Origin: Pseudomonadota bacterium
Lineage (GTDB): Bacteria > Pseudomonadota > Alphaproteobacteria > Acetobacterales > Acetobacteraceae
Assembly (NCBI GenBank): GCA_021808545.1
Contig: JAKBBM010000003.1
Location: 1-61,664, forward strand
DNA: 61,664 nucleotides
Direction: 5' to 3'
Part shown: positions 1 to 7,465 of the stretch, one piece after another
Position numbering within the stretch: position 1 is the first letter of the stretch
Layout: each line of letters starts with the position of its first letter
Notes under the pieces: generated by a model
Databases searched by the model: none
Told to the model about the DNA's origin: nothing
Seen by the model: the letters and a program-made list of their open reading frames with translations, nothing else
Position numbers and translations under genes: made by a program

Positions 1-763
1 CGTTAATCACCTGCCCGGCGGCAAGCTCGCTGGCAGTGCCATCCAGCGTCCACACCGCGCCGGAATCGAAGGTGATCGTATTAAACCCAGAAAAACTCCC
101 GCCCATATCCAGCACACCGGCGGAAGTGGAAGAAGCCAGCTCGATGCCATTGGAATAGCTGCTACTGGCGGTAACGGCGCCGGCAAATACGGCACCCGCA
201 TCAACGATCAGCTGGGCATCGCCGCCTGTGAATGAAACCGCCCCGGCCCCGCCCTCGATGGTGCCGGCATTGATGACCGTGCCGCCCGCGAAAAAAGTTG
301 CGCCAACACCCGCGGTACCTGCCCCGATATAGCCGTCATTCACAAGAATGGATGCATGTGTGACGGAGTTGGAGAAGAAATAGACACCGTTCTTTGAGCC
401 ATAAATCTGGCCCCCGGCATTATTAGTAATCGTGCCCTCAAAAAGATTGGCGCCGAAATAGCCGCCATTCAGGGTACCATAATTATCAATGGTTACATTG
501 CCGTTTCCACCATAAATACCCGCATTTGCGCCATAAATAGTGCCCAGATTAACAATTTTGCCGTTCTGGGCCAACGAGACACCGTTATTAATGCTGGTCG
601 CAGTGATGAAGCCGTAATTCACGACATTGCCATTGTACCCGTACACGCCATTGCCATTTGTGACCGCAATTGTGCCGGTACTGGCAACCGTGACACCATA
701 ATTGTTGGCGGGGCTCAACGTAACGGTATTGGTGATGGTTCCGGTAACGATGGTGCCTGACAT
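1..763 (-). CDS. Repeat-rich surface protein, N-terminal part (runs off the window)
   Basis: An open frame begins at an ATG (763-761) and stays open to the window edge, giving 254 codons. The protein starts MSGTIVTGTITNTVTLSP and has no signal peptide. It is rich in Gly, Asn, Thr and Val and repeats motifs such as VNYGFI, VNLGTIYG, IDNYGTLNGG, ITNNAGG and VINAGTIEGG about every 20-25 residues, as expected of a parallel beta-helix passenger. A segment near residues 180-245 (GGDAQLIVDAGAVFAG, then FNTITFDSGAVWTLDG) resembles the large repeat proteins of Acetobacteraceae, some of which end in a Hint domain; the C-terminus lies outside the window. GGGGG about 6 nt upstream of the ATG supports the start, and an in-frame stop lies 8 codons upstream. 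Surface or secreted adhesin is an inference. Confidence 0.7.
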   Translation of the reverse strand, partial: MSGTIVTGTITNTVTLSPANNYGVTVASTGTIAVTNGNGVYGYNGNVVNYGFITATSINNGVSLAQNGKIVNLGTIYGANAGIYGGNGNVTIDNYGTLNGGYFGANLFEGTITNNAGGQIYGSKNGVYFFSNSVTHASILVNDGYIGAGTAGVGATFFAGGTVINAGTIEGGAGAVSFTGGDAQLIVDAGAVFAGAVTASSSYSNGIELASSTSAGVLDMGGSFSGFNTITFDSGAVWTLDGTASELAAGQVIN

Positions 764-817
764 GCCAATCCCCCAGATGCTGCTGTTTTACCAATGGCTG
801 CGCAATGATTAGGGTGT

Positions 818-823
818 ATTATA
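818..823 (-). promoter_or_regulatory. Candidate -10 box for the repeat-protein gene
   Basis: On the minus strand this reads TATAAT, a perfect sigma-70 -10 box, inside an unusually AT-rich stretch (about 810-880) in an otherwise GC-rich region. It lies about 55 nt upstream of the ATG at 763. No good -35 box sits 16-18 nt further upstream, so activator dependence is possible. Confidence 0.4.
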
Positions 824-905
824 TCGTAAAGTAAATCTCAATTAATGTTTTAGAAAGTTTTTGGGAATTTATCACCCGCCATGCGTGCATGATGCGGCAT
901 GGCCC

Positions 906-937
906 ATAAAAAACCGGCCCCCTTACGGAGGCCGGTG
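906..937 (-). terminator. Rho-independent terminator after hpf
   Basis: Read on the minus strand, ACCGGCC (936-930) pairs with GGCCGGT (919-913) and is followed by a run of T (912-908). It lies about 24 nt past the hpf stop and ends the kdsD/lpt/rpoN/hpf transcription unit before the repeat-protein promoter. Confidence 0.8.
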
Positions 938-960
938 CCAAAATCAGGGCGAATATCAGG

Positions 961-1563
961 TTAAACGCCAGGGTCGATCCAGCCTACATGTCCATCGGAC
1001 CGCCGATAGACCACATTAAGCTGGCTGGTCTTGGAATTGCGGAACATCAGAACGGGCTGAAAAGCGAGGTCCATGCGCATCACCGCATCGCGCACCGAGA
1101 GGGTTTCGATTGCCGCATCGGATTCGGCGACGATGGTGGCATGGAACGCATCCGCCTCCCCATTGGGGGTATTTGCGCCTGTGTCTTCATGGTCTGACGT
1201 GGGCTCAGCCTCGGGCTGGAGCACATATTGGCGCCCTGGCTCCGGCTTGGCGAGATTCACCGTATCGCGCGCATGCTGGGAGACGCGGCGGCGGTAACGA
1301 CGCAGGCGCGTGGCAATGTGCTCGGCCGCATCGTCAAAGGCGGCATGCGCATCGCCTGCCTCACCCTCGCCGCGCACGGTAATGCCGCGCCCGGCATGAA
1401 GGTTGATGTCACAGGTGAAAAAGCTTCGCGCCTTGCTGAAGGTGACATGCGCCTCCAGCGCCTGGTCAAAATATTTGTTGGTTATGGCGTCCAGATGCTG
1501 TCCCACATGCACGCGCAGTGCGTCTGACAGATCGACTTGTTTACCTGAGACCGTTAGTTGCAT
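961..1563 (-). CDS. hpf: Ribosome hibernation promoting factor, long form
   Basis: This 200-residue protein belongs to the HPF/RaiA family, which binds the 30S decoding channel and pairs 70S ribosomes into inactive 100S dimers in stationary phase or starvation. Residues 1-100 form the S30AE domain (starting MQLTVSGKQVDLSDALR, with a basic RLRRYRRR stretch near 85-93). A variable linker leads to a C-terminal dimerisation domain (FQPVLMFRNSKTSQLNVVYRR, then DGHVGWIDP), which makes it the long form. It is the last gene of the lpt-rpoN block, 60 nt after rpoN. A GGGAGAAG Shine-Dalgarno precedes the ATG. The placement behind rpoN is conserved in proteobacteria and suggests co-expression, although a hairpin separates the two genes. 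Confidence 0.93.
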   Translation of the reverse strand: MQLTVSGKQVDLSDALRVHVGQHLDAITNKYFDQALEAHVTFSKARSFFTCDINLHAGRGITVRGEGEAGDAHAAFDDAAEHIATRLRRYRRRVSQHARDTVNLAKPEPGRQYVLQPEAEPTSDHEDTGANTPNGEADAFHATIVAESDAAIETLSVRDAVMRMDLAFQPVLMFRNSKTSQLNVVYRRSDGHVGWIDPGV

Positions 1564-1597
1564 GGTCTTCTCCCGAACAGTACGGCTCGCCTTATAC

Positions 1598-1623
1598 CGA
1601 AGGCCACTCCGATAAAGCCTTCG
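1598..1623 (-). promoter_or_regulatory. Intercistronic hairpin between rpoN and hpf
   Basis: A 7-bp perfect stem (CGAAGGC and GCCTTCG, 12-nt loop) abuts the rpoN stop codon. No T-run follows, so it is not a classical terminator. It could stabilise an upstream message end or mark a processing site that sets different rpoN and hpf levels. A TATAAG (minus strand, 1596-1591) just downstream might be a -10 box for hpf alone. Confidence 0.35.
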
Positions 1624-3129
1624 CTACGCGGGCATTTTCTCCCGCTTGCGTTGCGCCGAGCCTGGTATACGCAACGCTTCCCGGTATTTGGCCACGGTCC
1701 GGCGGGCTATGTCTATGCCTTCTTTTTGCAATAGTGCCGCGACGGCATCGTCTGACAGAATATTGTGTGGATTTTCCGCCGCGATGAGCTGGCCAACCCG
1801 GTGGCGGACCGCTTCGGCCGAGACGGTTTCGCCATTGGCGCCGGCCAGAGCCGTGGTGAAAAAGAATTTCAGCTCGAAAATCCCGCGCGGGGTGGCGATG
1901 GATTTGTTCGAGGTCACACGGCTAACGGTGCTTTCATGCAGTTCCACCTCGGCCGCCACATCGCGCAGGGTGAGCGGACGCAAATGCGAGATTCCATGCC
2001 GGAAAAATCCGTCCTGCCGACGCACGATCTCAGCCGAGACGCGCAAAATGGTCTGCGCGCGCGATTCCAGCGCCTTCACCAGCCAGGTGGCCCCTTGGAG
2101 CTGCTCGCTGAGGAAGCTTTTTGCCTCGCGCGGGGCCGAGGCCAGCATGCGCGCATGAAAGCCGCGGCGGATGAGCAGGCGCGGCATCGTCTCGGGGTTA
2201 ATCTCAAGCAGCCAGCTGCTTTCGCCGGTTTGCGCATCCTGGGGGGCTGGGTGCATCAGCACATCAGGGATCAGCGGGCGCAGCGGCGCGCTATCGTAAC
2301 AGGCGCCGGGCTTGGGATCGAGCCGGCGGATCTCGGCCACCATATCGGCAAGATCGGCGGAATCGACGCCGCAAATCTCGGTCAACGCGCGCATTTCGCG
2401 CTTTGCCAGCTTGTCCAGATTCGCGAGCAGGGCCTGCATGGCCGGGTCCAGCCGGTTTTTCTCGGCAAGCTGGGCAGCCAGACATTCGGCCAAGGAGGTG
2501 GCGAACAGCCCCGCCGGGTCAAAGCGTAGCATGCGCGCGCGCACGGCCTCCAGCTCATCGAGCATAACGCCCAATGTGGTGGCCAGGCTACCCGGGGGCT
2601 CGCCCAGCCAGCCCGAAGGCTCAAGCTCCGCGATCAGCATTGCCGCGATCATCAACTCCTGAGGAGTGGTGAAATTCAGCCGCGCCTGGCTTTCCAGATG
2701 CTCGCGCAGATTGGGCGGCGGCGCGCCGATGGCCTCGATGGCGTTCCAGTCATCATCATCCTCGCGCCCTGAACCGCCGCCGCCATACCCATCGGCGCCA
2801 GTGCCCGCATCGTATATATTGCCGACATCCATATCGAGCGGCGCTTGGTCTGGTGGCGGCATTTCGCCTGAAGCGGCGAAGCTGGCGGCATCCGGCAGTG
2901 CCTCCATGGGCTGTGGGGCAGGAGGCTCACTCTCTGGCGGGCTTACGCTTTCACCGCCCTCGGCGCGCTCAAGAATCGGATTTTTAAGCAATTCCTCTTC
3001 GATGAACGCGCTGGCTTCCAGGTTTGAGAATTGCAAAAGCTGAATCGCCTGGCGCAGTTGCGGCGTCATCACCAGCGATTGCGACTGGCGCAGATCGAGG
3101 CGCGGCCCAAAAGAGGGAGCAAGAGCCAT
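1624..3129 (-). CDS. rpoN: RNA polymerase sigma-54 factor
   Basis: Sigma-54 directs transcription of nitrogen and other regulons from -24/-12 promoters with AAA+ activators. The 501-residue protein has the Gln/Leu-rich region I (residues ~11-50, LVMTPQLRQAIQLLQFS), an acidic Gly/Pro-rich region II (~55-135), the core-binding domain, a helix-turn-helix (~383-415, LHESTVSRVTSNK) and the RpoN box (ARRTVAKYREALRIP, ~475-489). Length and domain order are normal. It lies between lptB (67 nt upstream) and hpf, the usual proteobacterial arrangement. Glutamate synthase and glnE elsewhere in the window are plausible physiological partners, but I see no clear -24/-12 promoter for them. Confidence 0.97.
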   Translation of the reverse strand: MALAPSFGPRLDLRQSQSLVMTPQLRQAIQLLQFSNLEASAFIEEELLKNPILERAEGGESVSPPESEPPAPQPMEALPDAASFAASGEMPPPDQAPLDMDVGNIYDAGTGADGYGGGGSGREDDDDWNAIEAIGAPPPNLREHLESQARLNFTTPQELMIAAMLIAELEPSGWLGEPPGSLATTLGVMLDELEAVRARMLRFDPAGLFATSLAECLAAQLAEKNRLDPAMQALLANLDKLAKREMRALTEICGVDSADLADMVAEIRRLDPKPGACYDSAPLRPLIPDVLMHPAPQDAQTGESSWLLEINPETMPRLLIRRGFHARMLASAPREAKSFLSEQLQGATWLVKALESRAQTILRVSAEIVRRQDGFFRHGISHLRPLTLRDVAAEVELHESTVSRVTSNKSIATPRGIFELKFFFTTALAGANGETVSAEAVRHRVGQLIAAENPHNILSDDAVAALLQKEGIDIARRTVAKYREALRIPGSAQRKREKMPA

Positions 3130-3196
3130 GCCAACAGGCTAACGCGTTTTTACGTCAGCACCAAGCGTTTTGGTATGAAATGTGCATGTTCAGCCT

Positions 3197-3946
3197 TCAG
3201 AGGCTGAAGCGCTCTCCAAGGTAAACCCGGCGCACATCCTCATGCGCCACCACCTCTTCCGGCCCGCCTTCCATCAGCACCTGGCCATCGTACAGAATAT
3301 AGGCGCGGTCGATGATCTCCAGTGTCTCGCGCACATTATGGTCGGTGATCAGCACGCCGAGGCCACGATGCTTGAGATGCGAGACAAGGTCGCGGATTTC
3401 GCCCACGGCGATGGGGTCGATCCCGGCCAGCGGCTCATCGAGCAGGATATAGTTCGGCCCGGTGGCCAAGGCCCGGGCGATTTCCACGCGCCGGCGTTCA
3501 CCGCCCGAGAGGGCCAGCGCCGGTGTACGCCGCAGATGAGAGATGCCAAATTCCGCCAGCAGATCGGCCAGCATATCCTCGCGCTTATCGCGTTCTGGCT
3601 CCACCACGTCGAGTGCGGCCATAATGTTCTGCTCCACATTCAGGCCCCGGAACACGCTGGCCTCTTGTGGTAGATAGCCAATGCCCAAACGCGCGCGCCG
3701 GTACATGGGTAGAGGAGAGATTTCGGTGCCGTCCAGGCTGATGGTGCCCGAATCCGGCGCGATCAGCCCGACAATCATATAAAAAGTGGTGGTTTTGCCG
3801 GCTCCGTTGGGGCCAAGCAGGCCTACCGCCTCGCCCCGGCGGACCGAAAGCGAGACATTGCGCACCACCGGGCGCTTTTTATAGCGCTTGCCAAGCCCGC
3901 TCGCGACCAGGCCGCCCTGGCCCTCGATCACGCGCAGCCCGCTCAT
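3197..3946 (-). CDS. lptB: LPS export ABC transporter ATP-binding protein
   Basis: LptB is the cytoplasmic ATPase of LptB2FGC, which extracts lipopolysaccharide from the inner membrane. The 249 residues carry Walker A (GPNGAGKT, 45-52), the ABC signature (LSGGERRRVEIARAL), Walker B with catalytic Glu (YILLDEPLAGIDP) and the H-loop (ITDHN). The PNGAGKTTTFYMIVGL stretch and the C-terminal LMEGGPEEV are LptB-like. Its ATG overlaps the lptA stop by 4 nt, so translation is probably coupled. lptF and lptG are not in the window. Confidence 0.96.
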   Translation of the reverse strand: MSGLRVIEGQGGLVASGLGKRYKKRPVVRNVSLSVRRGEAVGLLGPNGAGKTTTFYMIVGLIAPDSGTISLDGTEISPLPMYRRARLGIGYLPQEASVFRGLNVEQNIMAALDVVEPERDKREDMLADLLAEFGISHLRRTPALALSGGERRRVEIARALATGPNYILLDEPLAGIDPIAVGEIRDLVSHLKHRGLGVLITDHNVRETLEIIDRAYILYDGQVLMEGGPEEVVAHEDVRRVYLGERFSL

Positions 3947-4812
3947 TGGCTGGCTCCGCTATTGGGCAGGATAACACCGGAGACCTGTCCGCCTTTGCCG
4001 GCCAGCAAGGTGGCCGTGCCGGTTTTCATATTTACCAGCGCGTCGGACCCGGCCATTTCGTTTTTGCCGTGGATGATATGCACATTGCCGCCCAGGCGCG
4101 CCTTGCCGGTTTGCGGCAGATACACGCCCCGCTCGCCGGTTGCGGTGTCGGTTGTGGTGCGGATGACAACATGGCCCACGGCTTCGACCTTTTTCAGATT
4201 ACCGGCCTGATCCAGCCCCACAGGCGCGCTGTTTTTGGCCGCGGCGGCCGGGGCAAGATAACCGGTGATGATATCGGCGGAAATGGAACGCCCATCATGG
4301 GCGACGATACGCGCATCCCCCCGCGCCACGGCCACGCGCTGGGCCGTGTTATAAGAGATGGAGTCGCGCGCGGTAATCGTATCCTGCGGCGTGGTGAGCT
4401 TAATATGCCGCCCCGTCAGCACGAGGGTCTTGGTGGCAAGATCGTACACCGCATGGTCGCCCCAGCCATTATCGGTGGGCGTGAAGATGTGAACATGGCC
4501 GACCGCCTCCAGCTTGCTCAGCTTGCCGCCCTCCTGATCCAGCACGCCGCCAGGCCCTTTGGCGGCGGCGGTGTTGGCGGCCGTGCCGGATTGTTTGCGG
4601 TAATGCGCGATCAGCTGATCAGCCTCCACCGTGACATTGCCGTGTACCGCGCGCGCATCACCCGAGGCAGTGATGGTCTCATTATTCTGCGACCAGCTCA
4701 TGCCGCCCTTGGCGGTGATGGTGATGGGAATGGGCGCGCCGCCGGATGACGGCGCCTTCGCCCAGGCGGGCGCGGCTGCGAGCAGGGTTAGAAAGGGAAG
4801 AAAAGGTTTCAT
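3943..4812 (-). CDS. lptA: Periplasmic LPS transport protein LptA
   Basis: LptA oligomers bridge the periplasm and carry LPS from LptC to the outer-membrane LptDE complex. The 289-residue product has a signal peptide (residues 1-18, cleavage near AWA-KA) and two OstA-type beta-jellyroll stretches with repeated KLEAVGHVHI / KKVEAVGHVVI and INITARD-type motifs. It is longer than E. coli LptA (about 185 aa), as is common in alphaproteobacteria. It overlaps lptB at one end and lptC at the other by 4 nt each. Confidence 0.9.
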   Translation of the reverse strand: MKPFLPFLTLLAAAPAWAKAPSSGGAPIPITITAKGGMSWSQNNETITASGDARAVHGNVTVEADQLIAHYRKQSGTAANTAAAKGPGGVLDQEGGKLSKLEAVGHVHIFTPTDNGWGDHAVYDLATKTLVLTGRHIKLTTPQDTITARDSISYNTAQRVAVARGDARIVAHDGRSISADIITGYLAPAAAAKNSAPVGLDQAGNLKKVEAVGHVVIRTTTDTATGERGVYLPQTGKARLGGNVHIIHGKNEMAGSDALVNMKTGTATLLAGKGGQVSGVILPNSGASQ

Positions 4813-5474
4813 TGTGTTTGCAAAAGCGTCAGCTTGGCTGGGCCATTGAAGGTGATGTTCGCCCCCTGGCCGGTGAGGATGAAACCATTTTGCGCGGTTA
4901 AAGTGCCAAATGGCCCGTCCACTTGTGCCGGTGTGCTGGCATTGGCGCTGCCCGCGCGCATGTCGATGTGGGCGGCGGCGGTGGTGAGGGTCGTGCCGTC
5001 ATTGCGGTAAAGCATGACATGGCCGGAAAGATTAAGCTGGTCCGCCTGTTGCTGGTACAGGCCGGTTTTGGCCTTCAGCATCAGCCAGGCGCCGGATTTC
5101 AGGGTAATATCAGCCATCGGTGCGCTCAGGCTGACATTGCCGCCCCCCTGCTCGACGGCGCTGGCCGCGGTAATGGTAAAGGGGCGGCCCTGCTGGTCCA
5201 TGCCATGATAGCGCGCGCCAAGCAGGCGCGAGGCGGGCGGGGGGTTATTGCCCGTTTGCATATGGTAGGCGACACGGTTGGCATCCGGTCCCGATTTCCA
5301 GGATGGCGCCAGGGCGAGCGCGGCCAACAGCCCCGCCGCAGCCAGGGGCAGCATGGCCTTAAGCCAGGAAACATGGCGTTGACGCTGGCTCGTTGAGCCG
5401 GCTCGTGCCGCCTCGCGCCAGCGCAAACCGTTCAACCTGGATCTGTCCGGTGCGCCTTTTACCATGTCGCTCAT
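4809..5474 (-). CDS. lptC: LPS export protein LptC
   Basis: LptC is the bitopic inner-membrane protein that receives LPS from LptB2FG and passes it to LptA. This 221-residue protein has a basic cytoplasmic N-terminus (1-38), one membrane helix (~39-56, AMLPLAAAGLLAALALAP) and a periplasmic LptC/OstA-like domain with alternating beta-strands. The call rests on size, topology and position between kdsD and lptA. It shares 4-nt overlaps with both neighbours. Confidence 0.87.
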   Translation of the reverse strand: MSDMVKGAPDRSRLNGLRWREAARAGSTSQRQRHVSWLKAMLPLAAAGLLAALALAPSWKSGPDANRVAYHMQTGNNPPPASRLLGARYHGMDQQGRPFTITAASAVEQGGGNVSLSAPMADITLKSGAWLMLKAKTGLYQQQADQLNLSGHVMLYRNDGTTLTTAAAHIDMRAGSANASTPAQVDGPFGTLTAQNGFILTGQGANITFNGPAKLTLLQTQ

Positions 5475-6484
5475 ACAAATCCCGCGCGCAGCAGGTCGTG
5501 AATATGCAAGATTCCTTGGATCATGCCCGTATCGTCAACCACAAATAAGGCGGTAACAGGGCGGGCGGGCGCGTTCATTTCGCGCAGCGCATCCTCGGCC
5601 AGCGCATCCGGCGCAATGCTCTTGGGCGCTTTGTTCATAATTTCCTCCACCGGGCGCGAGAGCAAGGTGGGACTCATGGCGCGTCGCAGATCGCCGTCGG
5701 TAATCACGCCAAGCAAAGGCCCGCCAGGATGAGCGATTCCCAGCAGGCCAAAGCGCTTGGCCGTCATGGTGATCAGCGCGCGGTCCATGGTGGTGCCGGG
5801 CGCCACCAGGGGCAGCTCCTCGCCCGCATGCATTAACTCGCGCACGCGTTTGAGCTTGGCGCCGAGCTTGCCGCCAGGGTGGAAAGTGCGAAAATCCCGG
5901 GCCGAGAAGCCGCGCCGGGCGAGCAGGGTGACGGCAATGGCATCGCCCAGCGCCATTTGCATGGTGGTGCTGGTGGTGGGCGCAAGACCGATCGGCCCGG
6001 CTTCAGGGGCGGCGGGCAGCAACAGCAAATGCCCCGCCGCCTGGCCCAGCGTGCTGGCCGCGACCGAGGTGATGGCGATCAGCGGCAGGCCGATCCGATG
6101 CGCATGCCCGACAATGGCGGCCAGCTCCTGCGCCTCGCCGGAATTGGAGAGCGCGATCACCGCATCGCCCGGTACGATCATACCCAGATCGCCATGCGCG
6201 GCCTCGGCCGGATGCACGAACAGGGCAGGGGTACCGGTGGAGGCAAGGGTGGCGGCGATTTTGCGCGCGACATGCCCGGACTTGCCCATGCCCGTAACGA
6301 CGACACGACCCGTAATGGTAAACAGCGTGTCGATGGCAGCCAGAAACGTGTCTCCCAAAGACCGGCTCAGCGCCGACAGTGCCGCGGCTTCGGTGGCCAG
6401 CACGTCGCGGGCGATGTCAAGATCGCTCAAGGTGCGCGCCGCGGGTGTGGTGGATTGCGCAGAAGATGTATCGCCGGGACTCAT
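5471..6484 (-). CDS. kdsD: Arabinose-5-phosphate isomerase (KpsF/GutQ family)
   Basis: The enzyme converts D-ribulose 5-phosphate to D-arabinose 5-phosphate, the first step of Kdo synthesis for the LPS inner core. The 337 residues comprise a SIS domain (~50-190, with GKSGHVARKIAATL and ALSNSGEAQELAAI) followed by a tandem CBS pair (~215-335, VITDGDLRRAM and ILHIHDLLRAG). It leads the kdsD-lptC-lptA-lptB chain with a 4-nt overlap to lptC, linking Kdo supply with LPS export. Confidence 0.95.
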   Translation of the reverse strand: MSPGDTSSAQSTTPAARTLSDLDIARDVLATEAAALSALSRSLGDTFLAAIDTLFTITGRVVVTGMGKSGHVARKIAATLASTGTPALFVHPAEAAHGDLGMIVPGDAVIALSNSGEAQELAAIVGHAHRIGLPLIAITSVAASTLGQAAGHLLLLPAAPEAGPIGLAPTTSTTMQMALGDAIAVTLLARRGFSARDFRTFHPGGKLGAKLKRVRELMHAGEELPLVAPGTTMDRALITMTAKRFGLLGIAHPGGPLLGVITDGDLRRAMSPTLLSRPVEEIMNKAPKSIAPDALAEDALREMNAPARPVTALFVVDDTGMIQGILHIHDLLRAGFV

Positions 6485-6547
6485 GGTGCCGGTATGGACA
6501 GCCGCGCCGTGCTGGTCAACCAGGACAGCGGCAAGGCTGGCTACCGC

Positions 6548-7192
6548 CTAATGCGCGAACAGGTCGGGCTCGGTATAGCCAAGCAGGTCGAGCTTGGCGC
6601 GTGTGGGCAGGAAGCGGTAGGCGGCCTCGGCGATCTCAAGCCGTCCCTCGCGCTGCAGTAACTCGTGCAAGCGCGCCCAGATGGTATGCAGATACAGCAC
6701 ATCGGATGCCGCATAAGCGAGCTGCTCTGGCGTTAGCTCAGGCGCTCCCCAATCGCTGGTTTGTTGCTGTTTGGAGATATCGACCCCGGCGAGATCGCGG
6801 CACAATTCCTTCAGCCCGTGCCGGTCTGTATAGGTGCGCACAAGCTTGGAGGCGATTTTGGTGCAGATGACCGGGGTGGTGACGACACTCAGCGCGTTTT
6901 CCAGCGCCGCCAGGTCGAACCGGGCAAAATGAAACAACTTGGTGATGGCGGGATTGGTAAGCAGGGCCTTGAGGTTGGGGCAGTTGGCCCCCTGGCCGCC
7001 CAGCGATGGGGGGACGATCTGCACGAGATGGGCGGTGCCATCGCCAGACGAGAGCTGCACAAGGCACAGCCGGTCGCGGCGCGGGTCGAGCCCCATGGTT
7101 TCGGTGTCGATGGCGACGAGGGCGCCAAGATCGAGCCCCGCGGGCAGATCGTGCTGGTGGAGCCGAATGTTTTGCGCCACGGAGCCGCTCAT
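6548..7192 (-). CDS. rnd: Ribonuclease D, short form
   Basis: This is a DEDDy-family 3'-5' exoribonuclease involved in trimming tRNA 3' ends. Visible catalytic motifs are Exo I (VAIDTETMGL), Exo II (HFARFDLAAL) and Exo III (YAASDVLYL). At 214 residues it lacks the HRDC domains of E. coli RNase D and matches the short alphaproteobacterial form. I start it at ATG 7192 (MSGSVAQNIRLH), preceded by CAGGTG. A longer frame starting at 7276 would run into the tRNA-Leu gene and add 28 unrelated residues. The tRNA lies 34 nt upstream on the same strand with no terminator visible between them. Confidence 0.93.
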   Translation of the reverse strand: MSGSVAQNIRLHQHDLPAGLDLGALVAIDTETMGLDPRRDRLCLVQLSSGDGTAHLVQIVPPSLGGQGANCPNLKALLTNPAITKLFHFARFDLAALENALSVVTTPVICTKIASKLVRTYTDRHGLKELCRDLAGVDISKQQQTSDWGAPELTPEQLAYAASDVLYLHTIWARLHELLQREGRLEIAEAAYRFLPTRAKLDLLGYTEPDLFAH

Positions 7193-7226
7193 ATTGTCAC
7201 CTGATCGGAGAAGAGTTTTTGAAAAA

Positions 7227-7313
7227 TGGTGCCCAGGAGAGGACTCGAACCTCCACGACCTTGCGATCGCTAGCACCTGAAGCTAGTGCGTCTACCAATT
7301 CCGCCACCTGGGC
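7227..7313 (-). tRNA. tRNA-Leu (anticodon CAG)
   Basis: The minus strand folds as a class II tRNA of 87 nt with encoded CCA. The acceptor stem pairs GCCCAGG with CCTGGGC, the D-loop has GGAATTGGTAGAC, the anticodon loop is TTCAGGT (anticodon CAG) on a CTAGC/GCTAG stem, a long variable arm follows, and the T-loop is GGTTCGAGTCC. The long variable arm and the anticodon assign leucine, decoding CUG. Confidence 0.97.
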
Positions 7314-7370
7314 CTGCCATTTTTCCGCCTGACGGCGGCGGCGCGGTGTGCAACCGTGCCGTGGGAGGGG

Positions 7371-7399
7371 CGTTTAATGCGGTCTGTCGGCCGCGTCAA
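7371..7399 (-). promoter_or_regulatory. Candidate sigma-70 promoter of tRNA-Leu (and rnd)
   Basis: On the minus strand TTGACG (7399-7394) and TAAACG (7376-7371) are separated by 17 bp, about 58 nt before the tRNA 5' end. It is the best -35/-10 pair in the gap between the tRNA and the divergent reductase gene. Confidence 0.5.
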
Positions 7400-7465
7400 C
7401 CATGCTTGAGAGAGAAAGATGAGCGGCCTAAAAGCAGGGCGGAATGATGACGCAAGGGGGCGCAC

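Noticed and set aside
588-794. 68-residue minus frame at the left edge
   Set aside because: Another frame of the repeat protein; its His/Tyr/Trp-rich sequence is a shadow of the GGN repeats.
7193-7276. N-terminal extension of RNase D
   Set aside because: It reads through the 3' end of the tRNA gene and does not resemble the family.
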